A DNA stretch of 64,000 nucleotides, from NCBI GenBank assembly GCA_014338405.1, contig JTDE01002117.1, forward strand, positions 65,133 through 129,132, in the 5' to 3' direction. The notes beneath the pieces were generated by a model, which did no database searches, was not told the origin of the DNA, and saw only the letters and a program-made list of their open reading frames with translations. How positions within the stretch are numbered: the stretch's first letter is position 1; every line of letters starts with the position of its first letter. This document shows, piece by piece, positions 1-10,660 of the stretch. The stretch is from Paragonimus skrjabini miyazakii (lineage: Eukaryota; Platyhelminthes; Trematoda; Plagiorchiida; Troglotrematidae). The position numbers were made by a program, and so were the translations under genes.

Positions 1-1158
1 AAGCGGCCACTTGAGCTGGAAAACGAGGAATTAACAATTTGTGACAAAAATGATAACACACATTCAAGTCAACCCGAACTCACAAATAGTCAACTCAAAC
101 GGGTGTGTTGGACATTGTTCATCGGGCAAATACTGGCCATACTATCAGCACTTTGTGGAATCTGCGCTGGTCTACTGGCTCGAGTCGGTGTGAACTTGCC
201 GCTGGCGCAGAATATTCCACACTATGCCACATTGGCCATCACATTCATAGCTACTCACCTGATCAGGAGACATATATCTGCACGCTCGTCCATCACATTC
301 ATAGACTCGGAGAATGAGATAGTAGACAGAAAATGTGATAGAAATACCGTGTTGAAGATTGCAACTTATCTCACCGCTGGCATCACCGACATGCATGGAG
401 TCTGGGCCACGGTCGCCGCATATCGTTTCACAAATGTTGCCAGTATCCAACTACTCAACTGCCTCTCAATACCCACATCGATGCTCATGAGCTACTTACT
501 TCTGTGTTATCGTTACTCATGGACCCACTATCTCGGAGCATTAATATGCGTACTGGGAGCAGGGACGATGGTGGGTGCTGATGTTCTTGCCTCAAACAAC
601 AACAAAATAAACAACTTCAACAAAAGCTCCGTGTTTACCAGTCAACAAGAAGTGATCATCGGTGATCTGCTGGCCATCACTGGAGCCGTACTCTACGGGG
701 TCTCCAGCAGTTTTCAGGAATATATCATTTGCAAATTTGGCGTCACATCATACTTGTCATGGTGCACCTTGATTTCCGCAGTCTGTTGTGCCATTTATTC
801 AGCTGGACTTGAACACGCTCAATTGACTGAGATCATGTTCTTCGGTACCATCGATGGTCACTCCATACCAAACCTAGCCATCCTCTATTGTGTTGGTTAT
901 GCGGTCTCCATGTTCTGTCAGGATGCTCTGATGGCCTACACTATAACACATATCAGTGCAGTGCTAATCAATCTCTCCCTGTTATCAACCGGTGTTTATG
1001 GGTTAGCAGCAGGTATACTGCTCTTCCATCTCCATTTTCACTTTCTTTATTTCATCGCTTTCAGTGTGATTTTTGCTGGTCTGGTTCTCTTCGCCGTGCG
1101 AAAAGCAAGGTACGTACACTCGACCGACGACTCTGGTGGACAGTTTAATTATCCATGA
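1..1158 (+). CDS. SLC35F-like (DUF914) transporter, left copy, 5' end outside window
   Basis: The frame is open from base 1 and ends with TGA at 1156-1158. Base 1 corresponds to codon 5 of the complete copy at 15439, so the start lies to the left of the window. Every base compared over 1-1140 matches 15451-16590 at a constant offset of 15450. The protein is a multi-pass membrane protein of the SLC35F/DUF914 drug/metabolite transporter superfamily. Family-like stretches include SIQLLNC, GAGTMVGADVL and GDLLAITGAVLYGVSS. After GGTGGA at 1135-1140 the sequence differs completely from the other copy, so this one ends in QFNYP and not directly at a stop. I see no AATAAA within about 300 nt downstream, so this copy may be a partial duplicate. 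The substrate is unknown. Confidence 0.8.
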   Translation, partial: KRPLELENEELTICDKNDNTHSSQPELTNSQLKRVCWTLFIGQILAILSALCGICAGLLARVGVNLPLAQNIPHYATLAITFIATHLIRRHISARSSITFIDSENEIVDRKCDRNTVLKIATYLTAGITDMHGVWATVAAYRFTNVASIQLLNCLSIPTSMLMSYLLLCYRYSWTHYLGALICVLGAGTMVGADVLASNNNKINNFNKSSVFTSQQEVIIGDLLAITGAVLYGVSSSFQEYIICKFGVTSYLSWCTLISAVCCAIYSAGLEHAQLTEIMFFGTIDGHSIPNLAILYCVGYAVSMFCQDALMAYTITHISAVLINLSLLSTGVYGLAAGILLFHLHFHFLYFIAFSVIFAGLVLFAVRKARYVHSTDDSGGQFNYP

Positions 1159-2109
1159 AAATTTCCTTAAATAATTTCAAACCGAAAAGACGGGCGATGG
1201 ATTTACTTTCGAAGAATATCTCTGTGCTACTTAACTATCGATTAATCATATTTTATTATCCAATGAGTATCCACGTTTTAAGTTTTCATAACTGTTGATG
1301 GTGTAACCTATGCAACCCTGGGTTTTATTTTGGAATATCGAGCATAACACGTGATTTATTGATGACTTTTTTAAAACTTACTCTATGGAGATTTGAGCTA
1401 ATAATAGAAATCTGTAAGCTCATCGTAGTATCACACTATAATAACATGCCTACAAGTTCTTTTTGCCGTCTACCCCAAGTTCATTTCAGTCAAATTATAA
1501 CAAAACTTTCGATTATTCAGTCTTTGTCTGGTTAGCCGAAGGTCTACAAGAAGAACTACCCATTAGAATTGATGCTAGGTGTGTTAGTTTCTCAGCTTTA
1601 TGGCAGTATTGGCAAGCCGATACACTGAAATTCTTCCACGGACTGATCAGTCCTTATTATCCGAGCAAAACGTTTGCTTTTCCTGATTCTGACAGAGTAG
1701 TAATTAACAGCAACCGCCAGATATATACTTCATGTGTGTTCCATCTTTTCATTAATGTCTAATTACTGGAGACGGTTCACCGCGCACTTAATTACACAGG
1801 AAAAATAATCATGAGACTGTGTGTGTCAACATCCTACCTTGAAACTTGTACATTCAGTCTAAATTCAACAGTCAACTGTACCCTGAAAATAATGAGGTAG
1901 TAACATGATCTTACTTGGATCCACTGCTATCAGATGTCTTCGTGAGGAAGTTAGATTCAACAACTGCAATAAATACTTAACACTGAATGTGTGTTAAGGA
2001 AATTTTGTCATTCAACTTGAAAAGACGAATACTGTGTATACAATGCGAATACGTAATGATATTTATTCAACTTCACTATTTACACTGCAGGCGTAAATTG
2101 GTGGATTGT
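1159..2109. other. Unassigned DNA downstream of left SLC35F copy
   Basis: No recognisable gene. A 99-codon plus-strand ORF at 1463-1762 begins with a non-ATG codon. An acceptor-like CATTTCAG lies inside it near 1489, but I recognise no domain in it. Confidence 0.3.
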
Positions 2110-2600
2110 ATCACCTTTTAGATGCGACATTTAGAAAACTCGAAAAAGACGTATCTAACGGAATCCAACTTGAATCGGCTAACATACACACTTTCACAGT
2201 TTCCTGTCCCTCAGAGGGAAACGGAACGTGATTCGCTGCCTAATAAGTGGAGCTAGAAGAATCCACCACATTGGAATCCTGCAAGATGAACTGAATTTCA
2301 TTGCCAGCATGCTACGGGAAAACGGATGTGAAGATCATTCATCTAGAACCGTGTTAAATTTGCTTGGGCCAGCCATCACCAATTTCTAACTGTTAAGGAG
2401 AAAATGCAGTTTCAGCAGCTTTTGTTCTGAGGTACCCTGTCAGATGAATCAGTCAACTGCCGTCTTTACTACGTCATCAGTCGAACGATTCAGTTAGTCA
2501 CGATATGAAGCTGGTTCAACATTTCACATTAGTCCCAATCAAATCGATCTTCAATGGGTTGTATAATCTAGCTCCATGCTACCAAAACCAGGTCGCGGTT
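2110..2600 (+). mobile_element. Penelope-like element fragment (post-RT region), decayed
   Basis: Translation across several frames gives the stretch that follows the RT core in Penelope-like elements. A YTHFHSFLSLRGKRN-type block near 2180-2225 is followed by GARRIHHIGILQDEL near 2245-2295 and MLRENGC near 2310-2330. Further on, around 2440-2580, SDESVNCRLYYVISRT-like residues continue the family pattern. Frames change and stops intervene, so it is dead. The catalytic RT core and the GIY-YIG domain are not visible here. Assignment is by recalled family pattern, not by search. Confidence 0.55.
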
Positions 2601-3424
2601 CCTAAGGTCAAGGTTGGATCATAAATGACACACACAGGGTCACGATAATAAAGCAGATTCGGTGGCGTGATATAGGTGCAAAACACCGACCACTCTTTAA
2701 GGATCCAGCTTCAGACAGCGGAGAATTTTCACCTTAACGAGTGCGCCCATGAAACACTTTAGTTTCTCAAATGATTTATTATGGATGTACACTTTACAGT
2801 TTTTATAACTGCACTGACATGATGAGTAATTACCAAGACCTTTCATTTGTTTTATCTAATCTTCTACAACATAAACTAACAAAAGAAAGCAAGCGGTGTA
2901 ATTGGTGTCTAAGTGATTAGACGCCACTGAGAGTTAGGGCAATTTCAGCAGGTATACTAAAAGATATCTGAAGTATTGCTACAGACTAACTCACTTATGA
3001 ACCGTAAACTCTCAGGCTGCACGTGTATCGATATGTGGAATCGAGATGACGTCGTTTAAAACCCGAGCCCGTATGATCAGTTTCCAAAATCTTCATCACT
3101 GAGATAGCTGGGGTCTTAGAACTCTTCTGATAAGCAGTCAAAAGTCCTAATGTTCCAGTTAAATTTGCAATGGTTGATTAAGACCAAACTCGGTGAATTG
3201 CCTACACTTGCCATAGAGTGAAGGTTCAGCAAATAAAGAACAATGCACGGTCAAGGTGTTTGCCAGGATGAAGTATTCAATCCGAGCCTAACGGTCCTCA
3301 TATACATACATAATACTGGGTGGTCGTGAGGCAAAGGGTTGCTGGTTTTAAACACATTGGGTTCATATTTACTAGATAGGGTGGGTAACCGAGTCCAAAT
3401 GTGAAATTTCCGAGTTCCTGGCGT
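2601..3424. other. Unassigned DNA
   Basis: No gene seen. The last 100 nt before the tRNA-like sequence may belong to the same repeat unit, but its left edge cannot be placed from one copy. Confidence 0.3.
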
Positions 3425-3505
3425 GGCTTCGTAGCTCATCTGGTAGAGCCCTTACCGCGTTGAGGCATGGTGTATCTGTCGCTGGTTCGAATCCAGCCGA
3501 AGCCC
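3425..3505 (+). repeat. tRNA-derived sequence (SINE head or tRNA pseudogene)
   Basis: The sequence has a perfect 7-bp acceptor stem (GGCTTCG/CGAAGCC), a 4-bp D stem (GCTC/GAGC) with an 8-nt loop containing GG, and a perfect 5-bp T stem (GCTGG/CCAGC) with the loop TTCGAAT. These supply both internal Pol III boxes: an A box around TAGCTCATCTGG and a B box GGTTCGAATCC. The 31 nt between the D and T arms do not form a normal anticodon arm. The best fit is CCTTA/TGAGG with a 6-nt loop and a 15-nt variable region. It is therefore probably not a working tRNA. A related, more decayed copy lies at 5965-6027 on the minus strand, which points to a SINE family. Confidence 0.55.
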
Positions 3506-5964
3506 CGACTTTTCACAGTTGGGTCTCATCTAAATTAATAAATCTGTCACACTACGTATTAGTAATACTAGATAATTCTCATCATGCACGAGCCAGTCGT
3601 AGATTATCGGACAAAGTTGACCATCCTGAACTAGGATAACAAGTTCAAACACTGAAAGGTGTTAATCTAGCGTTCATTACAACTAATAGGATTATAATTT
3701 CTCGCTGTCTTTTGACCTGCGAGCAGACTAATCCTAAGGCGCACAGAAAATCAAAACATGTATTGTGATGATTGTTTACTAGCAAACTGCATATACGTTA
3801 AACTATAGGGGCATCAGCGGTCTCCACAAACCTTTGAGCTTGCTTAACGATTCACCTTCCTTAGGTCAGTTAATGTGATTAGTACCCGCTCCATACAAAA
3901 CGTAATCACTAATCGATGTATAATTAATCTAGGTTTTCGTTGCATCGGTCAGTAACCGTCCTGTTGAAGAAGAGGACGACCCTACAGGGTGCGTGCGACG
4001 GAAACGTGTTGGATATCAGACATAAGGTGAAAGTACACCAAGACTGTTAACATCTGAGTTTCAGTGCTTATGGAGACTGATACCCCGAGGTAACCCAGAT
4101 GGCCGTCTACTTAGATATGAGAAAGCAGTCTGCAGTCCAAACGTGTTTCCAACCTCTTTCATTTCAAACTTCACTGGTGCTGCGTATCCGTCACACATCG
4201 GAGAATGAATATTTGGCTTCAGCAACAAGGACAGCAATGAGAACTTGATCATTTAGACTCTTACTTTACTGTTCTGAATCGTAGAAGTTGCGAAAGAACT
4301 ATAGTTATCCTGAGTCATCTGGATTTACTCATCTATACCGTTCATATCAGTCATTCACCATTCAAAAGCCACTTGCTACAAAGTTGAACAAGCACGTTGA
4401 TATGTTCACGCAGAAAGAGACGTTGGTGAACTTGAAACAGTGCCGACCAGATCCTGACAGTGGACAATTCCCGACCATTCGAAACATATGCCTCAAAAGG
4501 GTTCATTGTGCGCGGAATGTCATTTGGTCATTCTAGGCTTTTAGGTTCATATACAATGCTTGTTTACCTGAGTCTCCAGAGTTAATTAGGATTGTAAATA
4601 TGCAAGTCGGATCAAACCTGTATTCTGACGATCTAGAATTGTGCTCAAAACGCCCTTTATAGAAAAACACAAACGCAAAAATGATCAGCGAAGGTGTCAT
4701 CTAGTGAAATGTGATTTTATCAGCTGGTAACAAAACTTCTAGTTTAATTTCCACAGTCCCCTTGACATATGCAGCGAAACAGTCTTCGGCTACCAACAGA
4801 AATCCTAGGATGTACAGTCAGATTTACATAATGATTTTTCCATAGTAGCAAGCCTCAGAGTGAACACGATTATTAATAGATGGCTATATCGCGTGCTCTC
4901 AATCTACCCCAGCTTGCTGATATATTGTTTTGACAAATCTTGTAAGCATCACAGGCACCGTACTGCGGTAGAAATTTTGATGGTCACGTTTTACTCGAGT
5001 TGTTGAATAAGTACCTAATTCAGAAAAGCTAAAGACATACCAGTCTAAGATGAAAAGACATCCGTATTGTGTCCACTGTTTCCCAAAGCTTACTATCAGG
5101 ACCGCAACATACAGCATAAAACGATAGGAATACGATCAAAATGGCCACGATTTCATTCACCTACGATTAGGACTGTTTTGTCAAGCTCAGATCAGCCAAT
5201 CATTTGAACTAGATGAATCGATTGATAACGCTAACAACTCATGAGTTCATGTGCGCATATGATTTTCCCGATAAAAGTGAGGTTACAATCTCCAACCAGA
5301 AGCATTTTTCGGGGAATGTAAATGTGATTTTTAGTAGAGGAATCTCTTCCTCAAAAGAGAAAGAGCAGGTTTACTCATGAAATCTGACTGATAAGAATGT
5401 GACATAGTAGATAGGAGAACGTTACATAGTCAAAACTGTTAAAATAATACTGTGCCTATGGTTGGTACTAGAGCTTTAGCAAAATTGAACTTCGCATAGA
5501 AAACTGCCATGGATCTTGCAAAGGGAGCGACACCAGTCAATAAATATAAGGCGCGACTTGGTGCAGTAATCGAGCAGTCCAATTACGAAGGGTCATACAT
5601 TGAGGTAATCAATACTAATGTTGTGATACCAGTGAACAATGACTGATATTTTCCAGTTTAGAAGTGACAACTACTGTTGCGAATCAAAGAAGCGGAGGGC
5701 GCAAAAGCTATGCGCTTCAACAAGACAACAAACAAAAACACTCATCTGCGTACGACAGTGGGCTTAGAACGTCAGGGTTTCCACGGCTACCAACGCTGTT
5801 TCTTTATGTACCATGAACCATTTCACGCTACGCTGCGCTTCAATGTTTCTTCTTGTATTTTTCTCGCGGCTAATTCAATGTCAAAATCTATGCTCCTGCT
5901 TCACTACTGAATAGTGATGGTGAGTAGTATGGTGCGATCGCTCGTCCTCAACACACCACGACAA
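3506..5964. other. Unassigned DNA
   Basis: Only short ORFs of 60-82 codons occur and none carries a domain I recognise. No RNA gene or clear repeat structure was seen. Confidence 0.3.
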
Positions 5965-6027
5965 CCGGAGCCTCAGTTTAATTCCAACCAAATGCGGCAA
6001 GCCCTCCACCAACTGAACTACGGAGCC
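5965..6027 (-). repeat. Second tRNA-like (SINE) copy, degenerate
   Basis: On the minus strand it reads GGCTCCGTAGTTCAGTTGG and then GGAGGGCTTGCCGC, aligning with the head of the 3425 copy and preserving an A box. The B-box region reads GGTTGGAATT, one to two changes from consensus. The acceptor stem no longer pairs, so it is a dead copy. Confidence 0.45.
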
Positions 6028-8249
6028 ACGCTAAGAGCTCAGGTATTTTAAAGTTGGTATTAGCAGTCTACCCGGACCAACATTGTCGTACGGAGTCTAT
6101 CAAATAAACCAGGGGATTGACTGCCCAAAGAAGAGATCTCAGACGGTACACTTTGAAGGCCAACACCATCACTGTTGGACTGTTAGAGAGCTTGCCGTGT
6201 CCTGATATGCTGTTTTAGTTGGGAGATGCCATTCAGTTAGTTACTATTTTGTGTCACCGAAAAATTAGACAAGCGTGGTTTGCTTTTCCCAGTTTCTTTT
6301 TTTAACCACAAGTTTTCAGTTCATATTGTAACTATGTTACTTGGGTCAGTGACCTCAGATTCCGAAGTAAAATCCCGAATGTCCTAAGAGCCGTTGGATT
6401 TGTGGGAGGTCCTACTGGATGTGCAGTGCTCACTTTCCAGCGAAAATTTGGTTAACAATAGTCTATTGCGGTACCAGAAAAATTGTTGAAAAACAAATGA
6501 TGTACCAAATTCTCTAGCTAAGTATCTGTCGTTTTTCATCTTACCAAAGCGATGTGTGAAAGGTATTCATAAATGATGTTATGCTTGTTTCCTCCCTGAG
6601 CTAAATACTTGATCACGCTGGATTTTGTCATGACTGCTGCACTGAGGATTGGGTTTATTTCGGGCTGTAAGAAGTGTTTTCGCTAAGATTTTGATAGGTT
6701 CGTTTCTTCAAAGGGGGTAATTAACAGGGGAATAACTTGTACCATCTAGACGGGTTTCTTTGGAATGAAAGCCTTTTGAAGAAAACACTGCACTATACAT
6801 TGTTACGATACGCGTGACCGTCTTCAACGGCATCAGTGTTTTGGTCTACAGGTAACTCAGAGTTTAATCAACCATCCTCAAGGGATAAAACGTCAATGCT
6901 TACTAATTCAAAATCACACTGCGCAATATCTTTTTATTTCCCTAACCAGCTTTGTATAAATAAAAAGTAAGTATGCCTTTTGCAGTTAGCCGCATGATTA
7001 CATCTTATGCTTTGTCTGACTAAAAGAAGAAAGAATTTTCGACAGAGTTCAAAAGGGGCAAATAAGAACACGTGTTTAATTGAAAAATGCTATATAGCAG
7101 TTGGAAGTTCATGATTCCAGAGTAGTTTATTAGTAAAATAACCTCTCAATTAGCATAGCCTGCCTTGTTTGCCAGACTTTTATTTACTTGGAATTCAGCT
7201 TTTCTCTATGGGTTAGTGACATTTCGAATTTGAATTATGTAAATGATGTAACAAACCTCATCAGACGTTTGATCCCGCCACGATTGACCTTGACTACCGA
7301 TTACTTACAAGTTGCTCAAAAATATGATTTCAGGTTTGGAATGATTTGCTTGGCAAGCGGGTTGGTAAGATGATGTGGACTTAAACAACGAATATATCTA
7401 GTAGAATTTCGTCACATGTTCAGCCAATATTGCGTTGAGACACCCAAAGTTCACTTTCGGCCAACAGGCAAGCTCAATATGAGGTATGATCTTGATAGAA
7501 AACACAAAAATTGAAGGAAGTTAACGCGTTGTATAACAGTCCGTTTCGTTGTGAGTAGTACACTACTCACAGGTAGTATACTACTTACAAGCGACATTCA
7601 GAAACAAAAGGGTAAGCCCCAACGCCAGGAAGACGACGCACAAGGAGGGACTATCGGAATAGTGTGTACGCGCTATGGGAGAAGTGGCACCAGGGCGAAG
7701 GACAACGTACTGCTACCCAATGTATGTGAATGCACATCGTGATCCCATGTTTAACATGACCTGTACGACAGTTCGGGCAATAAACGAATTTGAAGGCCGA
7801 GCGTCTTTGGTGGTCACAACAAACGTTGTGGAACGTGCGTTCCATTCACTCGGCACAGAAGCGGTGATGACAAGATGGAGGTTGGATAAATAGATAACTG
7901 AATCCACCTTTTGCAAGCATGCATCATACGAGTTTTCCAAGGTAGGTATGTCTTCGACAATATAGTTATGTTGCAACAATGTACTAGTAGTTAGTTGTGG
8001 AACAACTGCTAAGTGTGTGAACAGAGGAATCAGAAACAGTCTCTTGTACAATGTATCTCTTGAGCATATTTCGCTGCATCTGATCAGGTACATATTGCAA
8101 TCAGCGGGTTTATATAGCAAAGTTAACTATATATTGTGAAGTTAAACAGCACAATTATCAACCAATCAAACACATGCGTACGCACACATACCAATACATA
8201 TCAGCTGTCAGGGCTTTCTGGCACTGACAAACAAGTCCTTCTGTACCCA
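6028..8249. other. Unassigned DNA, possibly Penelope 3' flank at its right end
   Basis: No recognisable gene. Paired palindromes lie at 7551-7584. The part from about 7550 may be the 3' flank of the minus-strand Penelope copy that follows, but no end can be fixed. A 135-codon minus ORF at 7713-8120 shows no domain I recognise. Confidence 0.3.
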
Positions 8250-9450
8250 GAGAGACGGTTTCATTGGTTAACTGATACCGCTTCCGTGAACCGGAGAAGC
8301 CTTTGACATTTTGTTCCGTAATGTATCCAAAAGGCCTTCTCCAGGTTAATTTGGGATCGACGTACCAACAAGTCTCTAGCGCTGGATGATGCCGGTACCC
8401 TGTAAATTGTCACCTTCTGACTTGAGTCCGACATTCTCGTATCCAAGATTGTTTTGAGAACCCAAACTGGAACGTGTTCGTTGACCCAATTGCACAATTG
8501 CTGCTCCGTTCTACCTGTGTGAGTGACCCGGGACTCACAAGAGAATTAATAAATGATGTAAAGTTTGTCATTAAGCGGTAGCGATGCTTTCAGTGATGAT
8601 GTTGGGATTCAGGTAGTGGTGAACAGCATGACCAAATGGGCTGCATAGAACGTGTACCCCATAGCCGCCGAGACGGATTCCCAACACAGCATTAATGTTA
8701 TCACTGTAGAAGGTAGACATTCAATCTAGAGGTTGTTGAAACTACCGCGGCTGCTGGCGTATTTCGGCTGAATATCTGCACAACTGCCGTTTGGGTAGCC
8801 ATTTTCTTTGAAAGTGGCTCTCAACAATGAAATCTCTTAGTCAAGTGTTTCTCTCGAAGTTCTCTTTAGACCACACTTGTACTGGACTGGTACAAAACTG
8901 TGAAAATTCCGGTTTCGTCTATTCCAAGTGTATTTCCAGTAGACGACCGCAGTGCGGAGCCGTTGATCCGGTGCCTCGTGATAATATCCGAAAACGTCGC
9001 GGTTTCATCCTGTTGTGCTCAACGGTAAGCTGAGTTTAGTATTCTAGTTGTCAACGCACTGTTGTCAGCAAATATCAGAATGTCGTCGACATAACGCCAT
9101 TAGAAGTGAACCTGACTGATGGTAGCATCTGTGTTCTGCTCCAGGTGGGCAACGAAAATATCGGCTAGTAGCGTGTCGAGTGGGCTGCTCATACCAACAC
9201 CATCGATTTGTGCAAAGCTAGTTCCTTGAAAGCAGAGCTTTACGTTCGCTGTGCATGATAACACAAGGTGTTTTAACTGATACAGAGGAAATACTATGTT
9301 CAGCTGGTTTGAGTCAACACACTGATGAATTATATCAACCGTCTGCGTCAGAGGAACCCTTGTAAACAAAGAAGTTGTGTTCAAATTGGCCATATGTTTG
9401 TTGCTACCGTCCAAAGTCTGGGGTAGGTCGATTAGCCACAAGCTATCTCC
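8250..9450 (-). mobile_element. Penelope-like retroelement, RT and GIY-YIG remnants
   Basis: Minus-strand reading from 9441 gives the Penelope-type RT: TTSLFTRVPLTQT near 9380-9340, a CTANVKLCFQGTSF block near 9260-9220, and DGVGMSSPLDTLLADIF near 9210-9160, matching the family pattern DGVAMGSPLGPLLADI. The catalytic YVDD follows near 9095-9080, after an in-frame stop. Downstream, at 8520-8270, are GIY-YIG endonuclease remnants (TGRTEQQLCNWVNEHVPVW, then LLRFTEAVSVN). Stops and frame changes make the element non-functional. The upstream ORF at 9720-9502 could be its N-terminal part, but that is uncertain. Confidence 0.7.
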
Positions 9451-10000
9451 CGCAGTTTTCTGAAATACTGATTGCTTTACGGGCTGGAAAAGTTGGATCA
9501 GTCACTGTGTCAACTTGTTTTTTATATACTGGGCACGAGTAGTATTGGCCCCTCTGACCTTTACTGTTACCTTGATGTGGTGGTCGGACTTGTTTGTTGT
9601 TTTGATCTGGCGGACTATGCTGATTAAGGCTTCGATCCTTCCGGATGCAACCTTATCAGATAGGTCAAAGAGGAACAGTCGGACGAATAGCAGATGCACT
9701 CGTAGCATTGTATGTCGCACTACTGACCGCGTAGGAGTGCTTAGTTAGTAAGGCACGATCCTATGGGCATGCAGCAGAACTAGTTTAATGGTTGCGACAC
9801 TGCCGTCTTCCGTATCAGGAAGAATGGAATTAGAAAAAGTACCCTCAAACAAAGAGCATACCGATCTCCCAACTGTTGACCGTGATCGCCGGCCTATTGT
9901 CCAGTAAGATCGGAAAACATCCGGCATCAGTCAAAGCCTTATGTGGCTTAGAATACATTCGTTGTGCGCAGCAGCGCTCAGAATCAGACATCAATATCTT
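9451..10000. other. Unassigned DNA between Penelope and LINE remnants
   Basis: Short ORFs only. It may include N-terminal Penelope sequence on the minus strand (ORF 9720-9502), but no conserved block confirms this. Confidence 0.25.
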
Positions 10001-10004
10001 ATTC

Positions 10005-10150
10005 ACTGCGCCCTCGGGCTAGGCAAGCCTTTCACTGCCAAGTGAGTCAGACTCTTGAGTCATTGGCTCCGGGTGGGGTCCCCCAAGAAAACCCTATATC
10101 CTGTTGTCTCACAGGTCAGACTTTTCAGTCAGGGACTTGGGGTTAGGTTC
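10005..10150 (+). repeat. Two tandem related units of about 65 bp; related piece at 32.4 kb
   Basis: The motif GTCAGACTCTTGAGTCA...CTCCGGGT is followed about 70 nt later by GTCAGACTTTTCAGTCA...CTTGGGGT, so the segment is an imperfect tandem duplication. A related core (CTGTTG, then GGTCAGAC) occurs on the minus strand near 32400-32470. This suggests a dispersed repeat family of unknown type. Confidence 0.4.
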
Positions 10151-10269
10151 CCATAAACAATCTCCTCCTTAGCATAAACGACCGGGAAATATCAGAAGTT
10201 ATCATTCTCCTGACAATGATATTATTCATCTATTATGCATTTCTCCTATTTTACCCCACAAGTTTTCCG

Positions 10270-10660
10270 TCTTCTACGTGCCTTCAGGTAATAATAATTT
10301 TCTAAGGCAAAAACAACTGGTACACATTGACGCCTTCAATGTTCGCACTCTCTGACAAGTCGGCCAATCTGGAATGGGAATCACACTGAGTTCAACAGCA
10401 GGACAAGGTTTGCTCGACGGTATCCCAGTGAACGGTCGCTTGTGCACTGTCAAACCCGAAACATTGCTTAAGGTCTGTGCACGCCAAACAGAAAGATTCA
10501 TCCATTGGCAGAACGGACCGAAACTTACGGTAAACGAAGGCAGAGTACATCCTCAAGTGTTTCCGTTGAGGTGTCTCATTCATTGCGAATTGAATTAATT
10601 CTACCAGTCTTTCCGAACAGGGGTTTCTCCTGAGTCCCATATTTTTTAGTGATCCGCCTG
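10270..10660 (+). mobile_element. LINE endonuclease fragment, internally deleted
   Basis: Plus-strand translation gives AFNVRTL at about 10336-10356, the usual start of the apurinic-endonuclease domain of RTE/CR1-type LINEs. Next comes GMGITLSSTAGQGLLDGIPV and NGRLCTV near 10373-10450, a block normally about 70 residues further on. The material between is missing and a stop interrupts it. Near 10590 an FYQSF-like trace of the following EN segment remains. It is a dead fragment with no RT attached. Confidence 0.5.

Noticed and set aside
172..450. 92-codon minus ORF inside SLC35F (and its twin at 15622-15900)
   Set aside because: Shadow of the transporter frame, duplicated only because the block is duplicated.
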